Source: Calliopum simillimum (taxonomy: Eukaryota; Arthropoda; Insecta; Diptera; Lauxaniidae). Taken from it: 64,000 bases of DNA. A model generated the notes under the pieces. It was not told the origin of the DNA. It was given only the letters and a program-made list of their open reading frames with translations, and did not search any database. Below, piece by piece: positions 21,791 through 33,702 of this stretch (within the stretch, counting starts at the first letter, position 1; each line of letters starts with the position of its first letter). The translations under genes were made by a program, and so were the position numbers. The stretch spans positions 37,694,245-37,758,244 of the forward strand of contig OX638372.1 of assembly GCA_951812925.1 (NCBI GenBank), in the 5' to 3' direction.

Positions 21791-23335
21791 GGAACATGGA
21801 AATTTTCTTTATGCGGTCAGAAAAACTGTTTTTATTCAGAACCAAGGCGTCTTGCGAAATAAGGGAAACCCCAAGTTGGCTTTTAAAAGAAATAAAGCTT
21901 TTTTTCCACCTGAAATATTAACTTTTTTTCAGTGTAACTTTTTTTTCACAAGTTCATACTTTTCCACACAAACCCTGAAAATTTCATAAAAGTCGGATAA
22001 AAAGCCGAGGAACTATGAATTCTTTCCGTGTAGGTACATCAATTTATTCTGTGTCTGCTTAACACTTTGTTGCACTTTCCCATAAAATTTAATATATCTT
22101 AACGCCTTACAGAAATTGGGGGAAAGGATCATCTTTATCCAGATTTCGCCCTTACTATTTTCAGAATTTATCTAAAAAAATGCTAATAATGGAAGGCGTA
22201 CCCTTTAATCAATTTTTCTCATTTTTAATTCCAAAATTTAACCCTTATGTGAGCAAAAAAAAAAAAAGAAAAAAACCACACCCTTACCCAAACAACGGCG
22301 TACTCCTTTACAAATTGTACAATATTTGCTCATATAGTACAAAATAACGACACTAAAATAATATTTTATATTGCCCTTTCCCATACTTATAAATATAACT
22401 TCGGAGCAGTGGCGTAGCGACCATTTTTACCGTTCCAGATGAACTTTGTATGACCAAAAATCAATAAAAGGGTCCTCAATTTAGTCATCTAAGCCTTATA
22501 GAACATTATCAGTTTCGAAATCTTATTTACCGCTCCCTTAAAGCACATTTTCAGCCCCATTTATCGTCACGTCCGGGGCGGTTTCTTTTTTTCCACGCCT
22601 TCTAGCCACATTAATGCTCGAGATGCATAGTACTGCATTTGAAAGATAAATCTAATAATTTTTTTTTTGGTAGAAAATTAGTCGAACGCATTTCTGTGGA
22701 TTCGCTCATACACCCATTTTTATTCGATTTCATGTTTTCTGATTATTTCATCGAATCCTATAAAAACTTAATAAACTGAAAACGTCATTTCGAAAGCAAG
22801 AATTTTAGTGCAAAAGAAAATGTCAACTTATGTTGCACCTGTGTAGAGTTTTGAAATGTGGCTGTGTGCAACCTTTTGACTGTGCGCTTAAATGACTTTT
22901 TCCTTTGCTAAACAATTTTCTCTCTCTTTCCTAATGCCAGAAAGTGAGAAAAAATTCTTTGTAAAATTAAATGTCACTCATACGCCATGTGATACCATAC
23001 GGTGATTATAAACTATGTAAGTGAGATGCAAAAACTTCGTTAACAGATTAAAAAACCAACATTAATGCCAAACAACAAAACCGTAATTACAGTCATCCTG
23101 GTGCACACACAGACAAAAGCAGCACCAGCAGTTAAGCGCGCTGCAACGGCGGCATGCACGGCAAAGTATGCAACAGAAAATCAAAGAAATCAACGTTACT
23201 TTGCGGCGAACAAAAACAACAACGAAAAACCCATTGTGGAGTTAGAGATAAAAAGCAAATAATGAAAGAATGGAATGAAATAAAGTGAGAGAAAACGCAA
23301 AACAAGTGAAGCAACAAAAGACTTTCCTTATGTGT

Positions 23336-23371
<36 letters not shown>

Positions 23372-24446
23372 ATAAAACATAATTGCAATAGTGCGGTGCA
23401 TTGAAAAGAAACATACATACGTACAGAGGAAAGTTTAAATGAGTGTTGGTAATTGCAAAGCCTTACAAATACCATTCTACATACGCCACCATAAAACCAA
23501 ACACAGTTGGGATGTAGTGTTACGCTTAAGCATTTGTGTTAAGGCTTTATTTGTGTATAAGGGAGCTTTTTCGTTACAGGTGGGACTTTTTTCAACAGAC
23601 TTTATTAACTTAGCCTTATTTTTTTTGCTACGTTTGTATTTTAAATAAAGTACTTTTACTATTGTGCAACGTTTTATTTCGAGTACTGTGAGTACTTGCT
23701 TTGTAAAAGCAAAAGTGATCAATAAAATAAAGGTAAAAAAAAAACCACAAAGTTAGCAAAGGCTTACATTTAGCCCGGCTAATGAAAAATTATGTTCGGA
23801 TTAAAGTAAGAGCAACACATCGGTTGATAAGTCCCCGGTATAATGAAGAAAAAATAACTTTTTTGGTCAAAATCAATTTTGTTCATAAATTTGAGATCAT
23901 TCGAGAGCGATTTGATTTGAGTTTTAAATTTTCTCTTCTTTTCTGCACTTTCCTTATTCAACTGTACATTTTCGGCTTTCAAAATTTTTTAAAATCACCT
24001 TGCAAAAAGACTCACTTTGACGTACCTTAAAAATTAGGTGGTTATAATTCATTTTTTCGCTGTATCAAAAATCTAGCTACACATTTTTCTGAAGAATACT
24101 TTGAAAAATTTAAATTTTCAGGTGACTGGGAACATATTGAAAGGCGTGTCAATTGAAAGGATCATTCCTATTTTTTTATACAATGCATTTTCATTTTATA
24201 CATATTTTTTTAAATTTTGGAGTAGAACAACTTTTGAACTGTACAATATTTTCGGAAAATTTTTTTAAATACAGGTAACCAAAATATCCTTTAAATATTT
24301 TTAAATATTGTTACAACTTATCTGCTCAATATTTTTGGGCTTTTTTTGGACTAATTCAGAAATAAGTCTTGGCCAGTAAAAGCTGGAAGAGTTTAATTGT
24401 GTTTTTTTGAGTGTTGAGAGATATTAAGAAAATTGTTCTCAAATAT
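21791..24446. other. Mostly single-copy-looking DNA
   Basis: No gene is recognised. At 22407-22419 CAGTGGCGTAGCG looks like one end of a DNA transposon, with no partner found. At 23065-23262 an open frame of 65 codons is Lys/Ala-rich without a known domain. The (GT)n run at 23331-23370 is listed separately. The end of the LINE may extend a little beyond 21790. Confidence 0.5.
23331..23370. repeat. (GT)n microsatellite
   Basis: About 20 GT units with one TA interruption near the start. The Thr-His open frames on the minus strand across it are products of the repeat. Confidence 0.95.
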
Positions 24447-25664
24447 ACTACATACTACTTATGTTTCGGGAAATATATACAAATATATGCAAATAATAAC
24501 AAACATTTTTTATTGAAAATGGCTTTATTGTTTTGCAAAATATTCCCTTTGATGATCAATACACTTTTGCATTCGTTCAAACCATTTGTCATAGCAATTT
24601 TCCCATTCCTCTTGAGACACTCCCAAAACATGGTTTTTGAACGCTTCAACTGCTTCTTTGGTGCTCGTAAATCGTTGACCACGCAGTTTACCTTTGATGT
24701 TCGGGAACAAGAACAAGTGATTGGGTGCCAAATCAGGACTGTACGTAGGATGAGTCATCAATTCGATGTCTTGACCACTCAAAAATTCACTTGTTTCACG
24801 AGATGTGTGAGAGCTCGCATTATCATGATGGAGAATGATTCATCTTCGTGTACCACACAGAATTGACCGTCCTACATTTCTCAAGCGGAACAGTGACCAC
24901 ATGACCCATTCGGCCGTAGAAACAGACGACCATTTATTTCGCTGTGCTTGGAATACCCACACGGTCGATTGATGTTTTGTTTCCGGCTCATACGCATTTA
25001 TCTATGATTCGTCACCTGTCATAATCAAAGTCGTGTTTTGAAGCACCACGGTCGAATTTTTTAATAATTTTTTACACCAAATGATGCGAGCCTTTTTTTG
25101 AGCGATTGATAAATTATGGGGCTTCCAACGAGAACAAACGTTTTTTACAAGCGTTCATGCAAAATCGAATGTTTTGGAGTGAAACTATTGTAATGTGCAA
25201 GGATACTTCTATCTCACAATATAACACATGACGATATTTAATTATCAGTTCATGCACTGCATCCATGTTTTGTGGCACAACAACCGATTTTGGACGACCT
25301 CCACGGAATTCGTCGGTGACCGAACTCCGACCACAATTGAATTCACTATACCAATCATATACTGTGGTTTTGATGGTGTTTTATTGCCATACAAAGGACT
25401 GAGTTCATCAACACATTCTTGTTGACATAATCCACGTCGAAAGTTGTGAAAAATAATCCAAGGAAAACCTTTTCTTGAAATTTCCATTTTTTGGCCAAAT
25501 TGATTTTCTTAACTTTCTGGAAACAAAACATATAACACTTGTACATCAAAACGTTGTGAGTGCGTTTGTGCTAAAAAATGTCAAATTTTATTATGGTGGT
25601 GCCAGATTTTAGCTATTGACATTAGTGTTGCCAGTTCCCGAAATATAAGTAGCGCCCCTTGTAT
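24447..25664 (-). mobile_element. mariner (irritans-like DD34D) copy, minus strand
   Basis: The inverted ends CTACTTATGTTTCGGGAA (24455-24472) and TTCCCGAAATATAAGTAG (25635-25652) bracket a decayed transposase. The outermost bases are degenerate, so limits are approximate. It is the same transposase lineage as 49396-50683, but with different terminal repeats. Confidence 0.8.
24525..25487 (-). pseudogene. mariner transposase, minus strand, decayed
   Basis: The N-terminus begins at 25487 (MEISRKGFPWIIFHNFRRGL, then CVDELSPLYGNKT). The gene then loses frame. A degenerate first catalytic segment TGDES with a following stop lies near 25010, HHDNASSHTS near 24810, and the C-terminal part runs 24782-24525 (HPTYSPDLAPNHLFLFPNIK, KLRGQRF, FKNHVLGVSQEEWENCYDKW). 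The third catalytic position, Asp in this lineage, is His here (LAPNH). The copy lacks an intact frame and a catalytic residue. Confidence 0.85.
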
Positions 25665-25667
25665 ATA

Positions 25668-26676
25668 CAGTGGCTCACAGCTTATTTCAACCAGAAACTT
25701 TATGAAATTTGAAATGAGTATAACTTTTAAACAAAATAAAATATCAAAAAATTTCAAATGTAAATTTGCGCATAAAAAAGCCTTCATAAAACGTGCAAAA
25801 GAAAAATTACAAAAATATCCCGCAGCACTAAAAACAAGAACTGAGCTACAAAAATTGATCTCACACCTTATTCCAACCAAAAAGTTCTTAGTATATTGAA
25901 GATCGTCCATGGTAAAGGAATGATGGTATTTTCAGTTCTTATGTTTTCCTCCCTATTCTTGCAATATGCTTAAGCCATTTTTTGTTCGAAATCATCAATG
26001 GACTTGAGCACGTGAGTAGTTTTTGACAATGATCTGATGCACAACGATTAAGCAGCGGCTGTTAGTCTTCCAGCAATTGTTTAATGGCTTTTCGCGTTGG
26101 AAAATATTACAAATGGCTTATTTCATTGACTCAACAGTGCGCAGTATAAAAAGCTGCATTCTTCATGAGAACAGAGTGCTGAAAAACTACATTAAACAAA
26201 AATTTCAACGCAACTAATTGCATGGTAAATCAAGGAAACTCAAAACTTTCGGCTTCAAAATAGGCTTATTAGGTTAACCATAAGTTAGGCAAGCCTTGAA
26301 GTACCGAATTAACCATTAAGTTCTTCTGACGTGTGACTTACAGGCCAAAACAATTCACAAGAACCATGTGGGTTCATTGTTTTTCCCTATTATCAGAGTT
26401 CAAAGGAAAAAACATATTTAAAGATGAAAACAGAATAAGAGCATCATATACGTCGTTTGAGAAAAAAATTAATGAACTTATGGTTTGATTTGTGGAATTT
26501 TTCTATCTCTGTTTTCATATCGCTACCTTTAATAAGACAACTTTATTTTTTATCTCAGTTCTTTTGAACTACTGCAAAAGTATTTATTTAATTTAGCTTT
26601 TGGCCATAATGATTATACAACATAGTTGAAACTGTGAGAAGCAAAAACTAAAGCATGTGCAGCATACATGCCATAC
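25668..26676. other. Spacer with a possible Tc1-like end
   Basis: CAGTGGCTCACAGC at 25668, preceded by TATA, resembles a Tc1-type terminus, and TTATTTCAACCAGAAA is partly echoed by TTATTCCAACCAAAAA near 25870. No transposase is recognised. The lysine-rich frames at 25581-25910 have no domain. Confidence 0.35.
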
Positions 26677-26680
26677 ACTC

Positions 26681-28352
26681 AGAAAAAAAAAGATTGTTAA
26701 AACAACAATTTTGCACTCTCAAAAAAATTGTTATTTCTAAATTGTTGGAATAAGTATTTTATTCTTAAATCAACAATTTTGTTCTTGATATTAAATATTT
26801 TTACGCATTTGTCATAAAAAATATGAAAAATATTTTTAAATACAAAGCTTCAAACACCAGTTTTGTCAAAAAAAAAAAAAAAAAAAAAAAAATTCAATTT
26901 ATATTACTAAATAAGTTCTAGATGTTTTGTTTTTAAAGCTCTGTTCAACAGATAAAAGTAAGAAACATTTTACTCAAATTATTGCCCCTCATTTAACATT
27001 ACTTTCTCCTATCTCTCTCACGGTGCTCTTGAACAGTCGATAGGTTTGATGAAAATGTGGAGAAAATCTGTGAATGGGGTTTCATTTATACTAGTTTAGT
27101 GGTCTGAAAAATGCAAACTCCAAAATCGAAGCTGATCATCTTCGCGAAATATCGCAAAAATACATATCCCATATGAAACAAAAAAAATGAAGAAGAAAAA
27201 ACAGAACAAACATATATAAAAATAAGTATATTTAGGGCCGGTTTCACAATGTCCAGTTAAGATATTTTTAAACTAAAGTTTACTAACGGAAGCTATGGGT
27301 ATAAACTTTCCGTTAAATTATTTGGATTTCAATAAAATTCTATTTGTTAACTTATGGTTTAATATATATTGTGAATAAATAACAAATTTCCCCTTAAAAT
27401 GTTTTCAAAAAATGTAAAAATTTCAAATTTTTTCATATGAATTTCAAAAAATATTTGAATTTATTTCATCTGCCAGTTAAATTTTAACTGAAAGAATTGT
27501 GCCAGTTATATTTAACTGAACGTTAAAGATTATTTTCCGTCAGTTAATAAATAACTTCACATTGAGAAAACAATTTTATTCAAACCTACAGTTAAAGTTT
27601 CAGTTAAACGTTAACTGGACATTGTGAAAACGGCCCTTAATGTATTTTACAATGCTTAATTCAAATCCGGCCTTGGAATATAGAACATTCATATCTAAAA
27701 ACTCTAAGTTTTTCTTTAAAACCTCATTTTCATGAATCTTATCGACTATTCAAAAGCACTGTATTCTGGCAGCATATGAATTTCATAATAAATTATATCC
27801 CGTTGATTCCACTATATGTAGAGAACCTTCGAATCATGGATATTCGGATGTGCGGACGATGTCAATGCATGAACCCAGCTTATCTCAAGACTATTTAAGC
27901 TTAGGATTTCTGTACTGTATCCATTTTCTATCGCCAGTCACGAAGAGGTAAACAAAAAACATTTCCTTTTCTGCCGTTGAAGCAACAGTCCACACGTCTG
28001 AAAACCCCGTATACTTCTCTCGGCTTCATCTCATACAGCACCCAATGTCCTCGATTTTGTATCATTTCTATTGCTGTAAGATAGATTGCAAATAAATACT
28101 TATGAATATAAGGACAAACATTTCATTTATTTCGTTCCTAAATATTGTCAAAAGATTCGGTTTTGAAACAAGAATTTCCGTTCTTAATCTTTCAACAACT
28201 TTTTATTTGATTCAACAATTTTTCGTTTTATATAAAAAATAACATTTTCGTATTTAAAACAAGAGCAAAAGTTTTTGGGAAGATTTCAACCAACAAAAAT
28301 TCTTGAATCAAAACATTAAGTTGTTGGAAATACAATTTTTTTTTTCTGTGTA
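26681..28352. mobile_element. Inverted-ended element rich in CAACAA/TTGTTG words
   Basis: The left end AGAAAAAAAAAGATTGTT is matched, inverted, by the right end AATACAATTTTTTTTTTCTG near 28329-28347. Many TTGTTGAA/TTCAACAA words, in both orientations, lie within 160 bp of each end and none in the middle, a pattern of subterminal transposase sites. The interior holds a separate Harbinger-type MITE (27235-27636) and otherwise no coding sequence. Superfamily unknown and ends approximate. Confidence 0.5.
27235..27636. mobile_element. PIF/Harbinger-type MITE with TTA duplication
   Basis: The ends GGGCCGGTTTCACAATGTCC and GGACATTGTGAAAACGGCCC are inverted and flanked by TTA on both sides (27232-27234, 27637-27639). 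The GGGCC start and the 3 bp TTA duplication are typical of PIF/Harbinger. The word CAGTTAA recurs in both orientations near both ends. 402 bp, no ORF. Confidence 0.85.
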
Positions 28353-28353
28353 C

Positions 28354-29260
28354 CTAAGCAAATGATACAAACAAAGAAAAGAGTATCTATGTGTTTGTAA
28401 CGCAGCATCTACATATTTAGTCGTATGTGAAGTTCAGAGAAAAAAGAATGAGAGAGAGTTCGAAAAAAAGCCAAAGTTAATTAACACGCACTGCCAGATA
28501 GTTGTAGTTGGTCAACATTTGGTCTTTATTGTTAGTAATTTGTGCGTTTGTTATGCTGGACGCATGTGTGTTGGTAAATATGTGTGTTAATTATGCAATT
28601 AATATGCATACACACACAAAGTAAGAAGTGTATTAGGGATAATAGTACCATTTGTACTTAGAAGCTTATCGAAACTTGATTATATTTTGTCGATATTGAG
28701 TCAAAATGCATGGATTGGAATTGCAGTATCACTTCCACAACTTAAATTTCTCTCAAATTATTTTCATTGAATAACTCAAAACTGAACATGAACATGAACA
28801 TAATGATTTAAAATGTCCTACTATTTCAATAATTATGTTGATCAAAACACACATCTTTAGTATGGATTGTATCTATCTGTTTGGTATGGTCAGATTAGTT
28901 AGTTCGTGCAAAATATTTATATGCTGTCATTGTATAAAAAAAGGACATTCAGTGCTGAGCATGTCACATTTGTATGCGCAATTTATTTCTATGTGTGTGT
29001 AAATACCATTTGTGGGTATATTAGTAATAAACAGCACATTTTACCATTGCATGCAGCAAGTTAGTGAGTGTTTATGGAAAGGATTTAAGGAACTTTTGAA
29101 GAATTCATGCTTAAATAAACAAGTTTTTTTATGAGTTTGTATTCTAAAAATTTAAAAAAAAAATAGATTGTCAATAAACTTTCAATTTTATTCAAACTAT
29201 TAAAAATATAACGCACAGATGATAATTCTTTCAAATCTACATAGTTAAGATATGGTTATA
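28354..29260. other. Single-copy-looking DNA
   Basis: Nothing recognised. Short GT- and CA-rich patches lie near 28560-28620 and 28990. Confidence 0.45.
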
Positions 29261-29261
29261 T

Positions 29262-29440
29262 CGACTCAGCAAGAGGCGCTGATCAAGCATATACAAACAC
29301 GGTGTAAACGATAAGATTACGAAAGCTCCAAGGAGACAATAGAGGAGGCTTAGTCTTACAAAAAATTGTGTGTGAAGGAGGCGGTCTTAAATATACCCCT
29401 GGGGATTTACAGGGACAAACCTAATTTTTTGGTATATTCT
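29262..29440 (+). repeat. Dispersed repeat F, copy 1, with a scrap of INE-1-like sequence
   Basis: It begins with ATATCGACTCAGCAAGAGGC and CTGATCAAG, from the INE-1-like block. It continues with ACGAAAGCTCC-AGGAGACAATAGAGGAGGC and TACCCCTGGGGATTTACAGG, which recurs at 40747-40925. No ORF. Confidence 0.6.
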
Positions 29441-29469
29441 AACAAAAAAAAAAAAAAAAAATTTTTCTT

Positions 29470-30005
29470 GCTTCACCCTAAATTTTATTGAAAACTACAA
29501 TAGCATTTTCCGGTGTGCGTCGCAACACTTTCTCTTGTACAAAGGCCGGGACCTTTTCTGATTCAATTTATTTACGTACCAAATATCATCTCTGTGCGTT
29601 AAATAGTTTCGGAGATATGACGTTTTTTAAGGACATGGACCGCCCGTTTTCCTTTCAACATTATTTGTTCAAATAATTTTAATACGTATACCAAATCTCA
29701 TCCATGTCTGTTAAATATTTTCAGAAATTTATAAATTATTGTTTTTTTTTTCCGACGTCCAAGATAGACCCTTGGTGGAAAAATTTTTTTTACACCAAAA
29801 TGTCGTAAAAAGTCATAAAAAGTGGAAAAAGCTTGAAGAAAAGAAAAATAAAAAATTTTGGTTCCGGCATCCTTGAGTGAAAAAAAAAACCGAAAAAAAC
29901 TTATGATGTAGAAACACGTGCCCAAACCCAAAAACCTATAAATAACCTATAAATAAAAATGTTCATGGCGATCGGTCTAGCCTTTTGGGAGTTTTTAAGG
30001 AACAT
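29470..30005 (+). repeat. Dispersed repeat R, copy 2 (holds the empty site for the 54.4 kb element)
   Basis: It contains TTCTCTTGTACAAAGGCC, GTGCGTTAAATAGTTTCGG and AATACGTATACCAAATCTCA. The last segment, with TA at 29689-29690, is the uninterrupted form of the site split by the pogo-like element at 54441-55459. Confidence 0.65.
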
Positions 30006-30038
30006 ACAGACATACAAACATTAATTTTTATATTTATA

Positions 30039-30573
30039 TGAAGCAAAACACGCCAAACGGACCAGGTGAAAATTTTTTTGTCTCCGATTTCGCTCAAATT
30101 TCAAAAGCCAAAAACTCTCATCTAGCGACCGAGTTCCATCTTGAGTCATATACCATTTTAAAGCTTATAAATTATGCTTAAGCTTAAAGTACTTTAAAAA
30201 AAATCAAAGGGGGGTTTTTTAAAAAAAAAATTCAAAAGTATTTTTAAGTTTTAAAAATTTTGGTGAAAAAATTTTTTTTTCACTAAGTAATATTTTTTTT
30301 TTATAAAAAGAACAATTAAAATGAATGGGACCAATTTTTTAATATATCAATTTACAAACTTTGATGTAACCCTTAAAGTTTTGAAAAACCACTCTTTTCA
30401 TGAAAATGACTAAAAACGCCAACTTCAACATCCTGTATTTTAACAACAAATGGTTCTAGCACCAAATCCCCCCGGATTGTTGTTCTTGCCCACCGGCACT
30501 ACCATATTGCGAAACTTGAGCGAAATCGGAGAAAAAAAATGTTCAGCTTGTACGCTTGGCGTGTTTTGCTTCA
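30039..30573. mobile_element. TGAAGC-ended palindromic element, copy A
   Basis: TGAAGCAAAACACGCCAA at the left is inverted as TTGGCGTGTTTTGCTTCA at the right, with TA on both sides. The TIRs continue with GTCTCCGATTTCGCTCAAAT and its inversion. The flanking 35 bp (ACAGACATACAAACATT versus AATGTTTGTATGTCTGT) are also inverted, so this element sits in, or extends into, a longer palindrome. A second copy, opposite in orientation, is at 56975-57863. Confidence 0.8.
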
Positions 30574-30575
30574 TA

Positions 30576-32340
30576 TATAAAAATGAATGTTTGTATGTCT
30601 GTATATCGTCCCTATTAGAGCGCCCACAAGATATATAAAATGTGCAAAGTTGTAAATTTGTTTGCTCCCCGTCCATTTCCTGAAATTAGTGGTAAAAAAA
30701 TAAGATCTCAAAAAAAAAAAAAATTGGAATTGGTAGTGGAAAAAACCCAGCCGGTTTTCGATCAAAGGTCGAAAAATTGACTAAAAAAAAGCAAGTCGCT
30801 TTGACTGTCCGTTACTTCAAACTATTAATTTTTTCGTAATGTTTTTAAGCCAACTTTTGTAGAGAATGACTAGGTGAACATTAACTTCTTAGAAAGTTTT
30901 GGTCATATCTCTGATAAAAACTGGTTATTTTCATAGTATCGGTCTCAGTCTCGTAAAGTAAATCCAGTTTTCGTGGTTAGTCTTTGTAATATCAAATGTA
31001 TTGCAAAGGCTGAAATTCTATTTTTTTTCTTTTTCTTAAACGTTTATATATGTTGCTTTAATCTTCGTGACACTCCCCTACCCACTTGCAACATTGTATG
31101 ACACATCATCAGTTGTTTTGCTTGCATTTGCAATTTTCATTCATTTTATTGTTGCTGCCATGTTACACGTCATTTCACAAACACTTGCGCAATATAAACG
31201 CATACACACACATACACTTGTAGATATTTAGATAAACAATAAGCTGTCCAAAAACATTTACTGCTATTTCCACCCACCCACACCCCACAGCACTGCTCTC
31301 TCTACATTGTCAGTAATCTGTCTTCAGTGTATAGCAAATGCAGTGTCAACAGCAACAACAGCAGCAGCAGCACAAATCTTTGTTTCCTCATTCTTTTTGT
31401 GTTGGTGATGTTTTTTTTTTTTGTTATTTTGCATTTCTTTTTATCTCAAAATCACTTGTATGTATTTGTGTGTGAAAAACTACAATTGTATTGAGTTTAT
31501 TGTTTATTTTGGTTTTCCAGTTATTGCACTGAAATTGTATGCGTGCAGGAAAGAAAAGAATTTCATTTGTTGTTGCTTCTGCTGTTCGCCAAAAAATAAC
31601 AAATGAAAGCAGCAGCAGTTGCCGAGAAAGCACTCTGCCAAAGTCAGTGAAAATTGGTAAGGCCCCAGAGGACAACTGTCGCCAAAAAAAAAAAAAAACA
31701 ATATTGTTTGGTAATTGTTTTTTTTTTTCAGAGATATAGCAGAAAAAACGAAAACTGAAATTGAATCGAGGCGAAAAATGTTGTTGACAATTGTCCACTT
31801 TGCTTTCGACAATTGTGCTGCACAGCTCCATTCGGGCAGCATCGGCGTTAAATGTCTGCTTTCAGTGGGATGCAGAGCGTACTAAAACCATGTTGCTGAT
31901 AAGTCAATCCGTTGGGTTTTCTATCGGATTTGACTCTTTTTTTGTTTATATTTTTTGTGTTGCTTTGGTGGTTAAAACTTTTTCAGTTTTAAAATGTTTC
32001 CAACTGTTATAAATTTGCTTTAAATTTAAACCATAATAATGTTCGCATTGTGGCCGAATTTCGAACATTTCAAATTGACTTTAAAGAGACTACTTACCTG
32101 TAAAGTTAAGCAAACAAATTCTCATTAGATGTCATGTCTCTATATTTTTTTCTTAGGAGCTGAACATAAAACTTGTGACGGTCTTAGGGGCAGAAGGCAT
32201 GGGAACAAGCGTCACGGTCATAAGTATTTTCTGGTTAATTTTAATAAAAAAAAAAAAAAATATCAGCATTTATGTTTTTGGTGTTGCTGATTCCAAATCT
32301 TGAAGCCATTTCTTAAAATTAAAAATTGTATAGTGACTTG
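30576..32340. other. Single-copy-looking DNA
   Basis: No gene is recognised. AACAGCAACAACAGCAGCAG at about 31348-31370 is a short CAG/CAA run. TGTGGCCGAATTTCGAACA near 32050 is echoed near 46070 (TGTGGCCGAAATTCGACCA), suggesting an old shared repeat. The open frames at 31424-31842 have no domain. Confidence 0.5.
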
Positions 32341-32900
32341 GTAGTTCTACATGGAAAGATTTCCGGAGCAGTCATAATACGAGGTGGCAAAGTTGAAATT
32401 CGGAAAAACCACACCAAATTCTATACAAAAGCTCATTTTCAAAAATCCCGGAAAAAATTCCAGGTTACCTTTGTTTTTAGTACTAAATGACAGATCGAAA
32501 ATGGCGCACAATTTTCTAAGAAAAATGACTATACCGCGATTGATTTTTTTTTGAAAACAAAAGATAACGTATTCCAAATTTGAGATCAATTTTTTTGAAA
32601 ATAAATGGCGGATTTAAAATGGTGGACAAGTTTCTTAAAAAATAATTATGCCACGACAAATTTGTGTTGAAGTTGCTTTTTCAAATTTGAGATATATTTT
32701 TTTTAAAATAAAATGTTGGATACAAAATGGCGGACAGTTTCTTAAAGAATGCTTATATTACGACGAAATTGTAGCTAGAGATTTTGAGCTAGGATTTTGA
32801 GATCGTTGATTCCAAATTTTGGATAAAATTTTTCAAAAGCAAAATGGCGGACAATTTTGGACTGCATGGAAGGTGGACGTGGCCTTGATCCTATCACGCC
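32340..32900. repeat. Degenerate dispersed repeat G fragment
   Basis: GGCAAAGTTGAAATTCGG, CCCGGAAAAAATTCCAGGT and repeated AAATGGCGGACA phrases match degenerate versions at 42700-42830 and, inverted, 47800-47960. No ORF; limits approximate. Confidence 0.5.
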
Positions 32901-32936
32901 AATTTTCAGTTAAGAGCTAGATGCTAGAAAGTAATT

Positions 32937-33460
32937 ATGTGACAGGCCTGAAAATTGTTCAAAAATCAGTTTTATGCAAATATCTCGTTAATTGTTAATT
33001 CTATTGAAAAATGTCGTACAACAAATTTGTAGCCCAATCAATTTCCTGTAGAAAGTCATAAAATTTGTAATTTGTTCTTCAAGGTTAAAGGTTGCGAAAA
33101 TCAGTTTTTGGCAAATATTTTGCTAACTGTTACTTCGATAGAAAAATGAAGTGCAACATTTTCGTAGCTTAGAAAATTCCATGTCAAAAGATGTGAGAAT
33201 TGTTTTCGTACTGCTTATAGTCAAGGATATATCCTAACTAAAGATGTATGCTGCGTATAAGTGTGAAGAGTAGTAGGAGAGTTAATTTTCAAAATACTAT
33301 AATTCGGGAACTGTTAGTCTTACGATTTCAAATTTTGGGAGTTTCTTTATGAAACTTTATGGACTACAAATCTGCCCCTAATCTTTTTTAATAGAAGTAG
33401 CCGTTAACGAGATATTTGCAAAAAACTGAATTTTGCACCTTTTTTTGGCTGGTCACATAC
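32937..33460. mobile_element. Degenerate palindromic element related to repeat G
   Basis: Left TATGTGACAGGCC with TGCAAATATCTCGTTAA is inverted on the right as TTAACGAGATATTTGCA and GGCTGGTCACATA. The arms are about 120 bp with many mismatches. The phrases 'ATATCTCGTTAA' and 'GTACTGCTTATAGTCAAGGATATATCC' (the second is given in pieces: GTACTGCTTATAG, GATATATCC) resemble 47990-48080. Confidence 0.55.
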
Positions 33461-33702
33461 TTAGGCACACGATTCAGCACGGTATACAGTGGGAACGCCG
33501 GTCATATATAAAAGTAATAGAGCAAGGCTATTGAAATTTGGTGCAGATATTTTTCATGTTAAAATAAGAAAAATCCGTGAATACGCCTACCACCCATACA
33601 AAGTTGGAGCGTGGTCGGAGTTTTATTTCAAAATGTGTATCAATTTCCAATATCTTGGCCCCGCTGATTTCAAAAATGTTTTTCATAAAGCTATATCCCG
33701 AT

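Noticed and set aside
22407..22600. CAGTGGCGTAGCG as the start of a DNA transposon
   Set aside because: No matching inverted end or target duplication found nearby; kept only as a remark.
23132..23475. Thr-His-rich ORFs on the minus strand
   Set aside because: Products of the (GT)n microsatellite.
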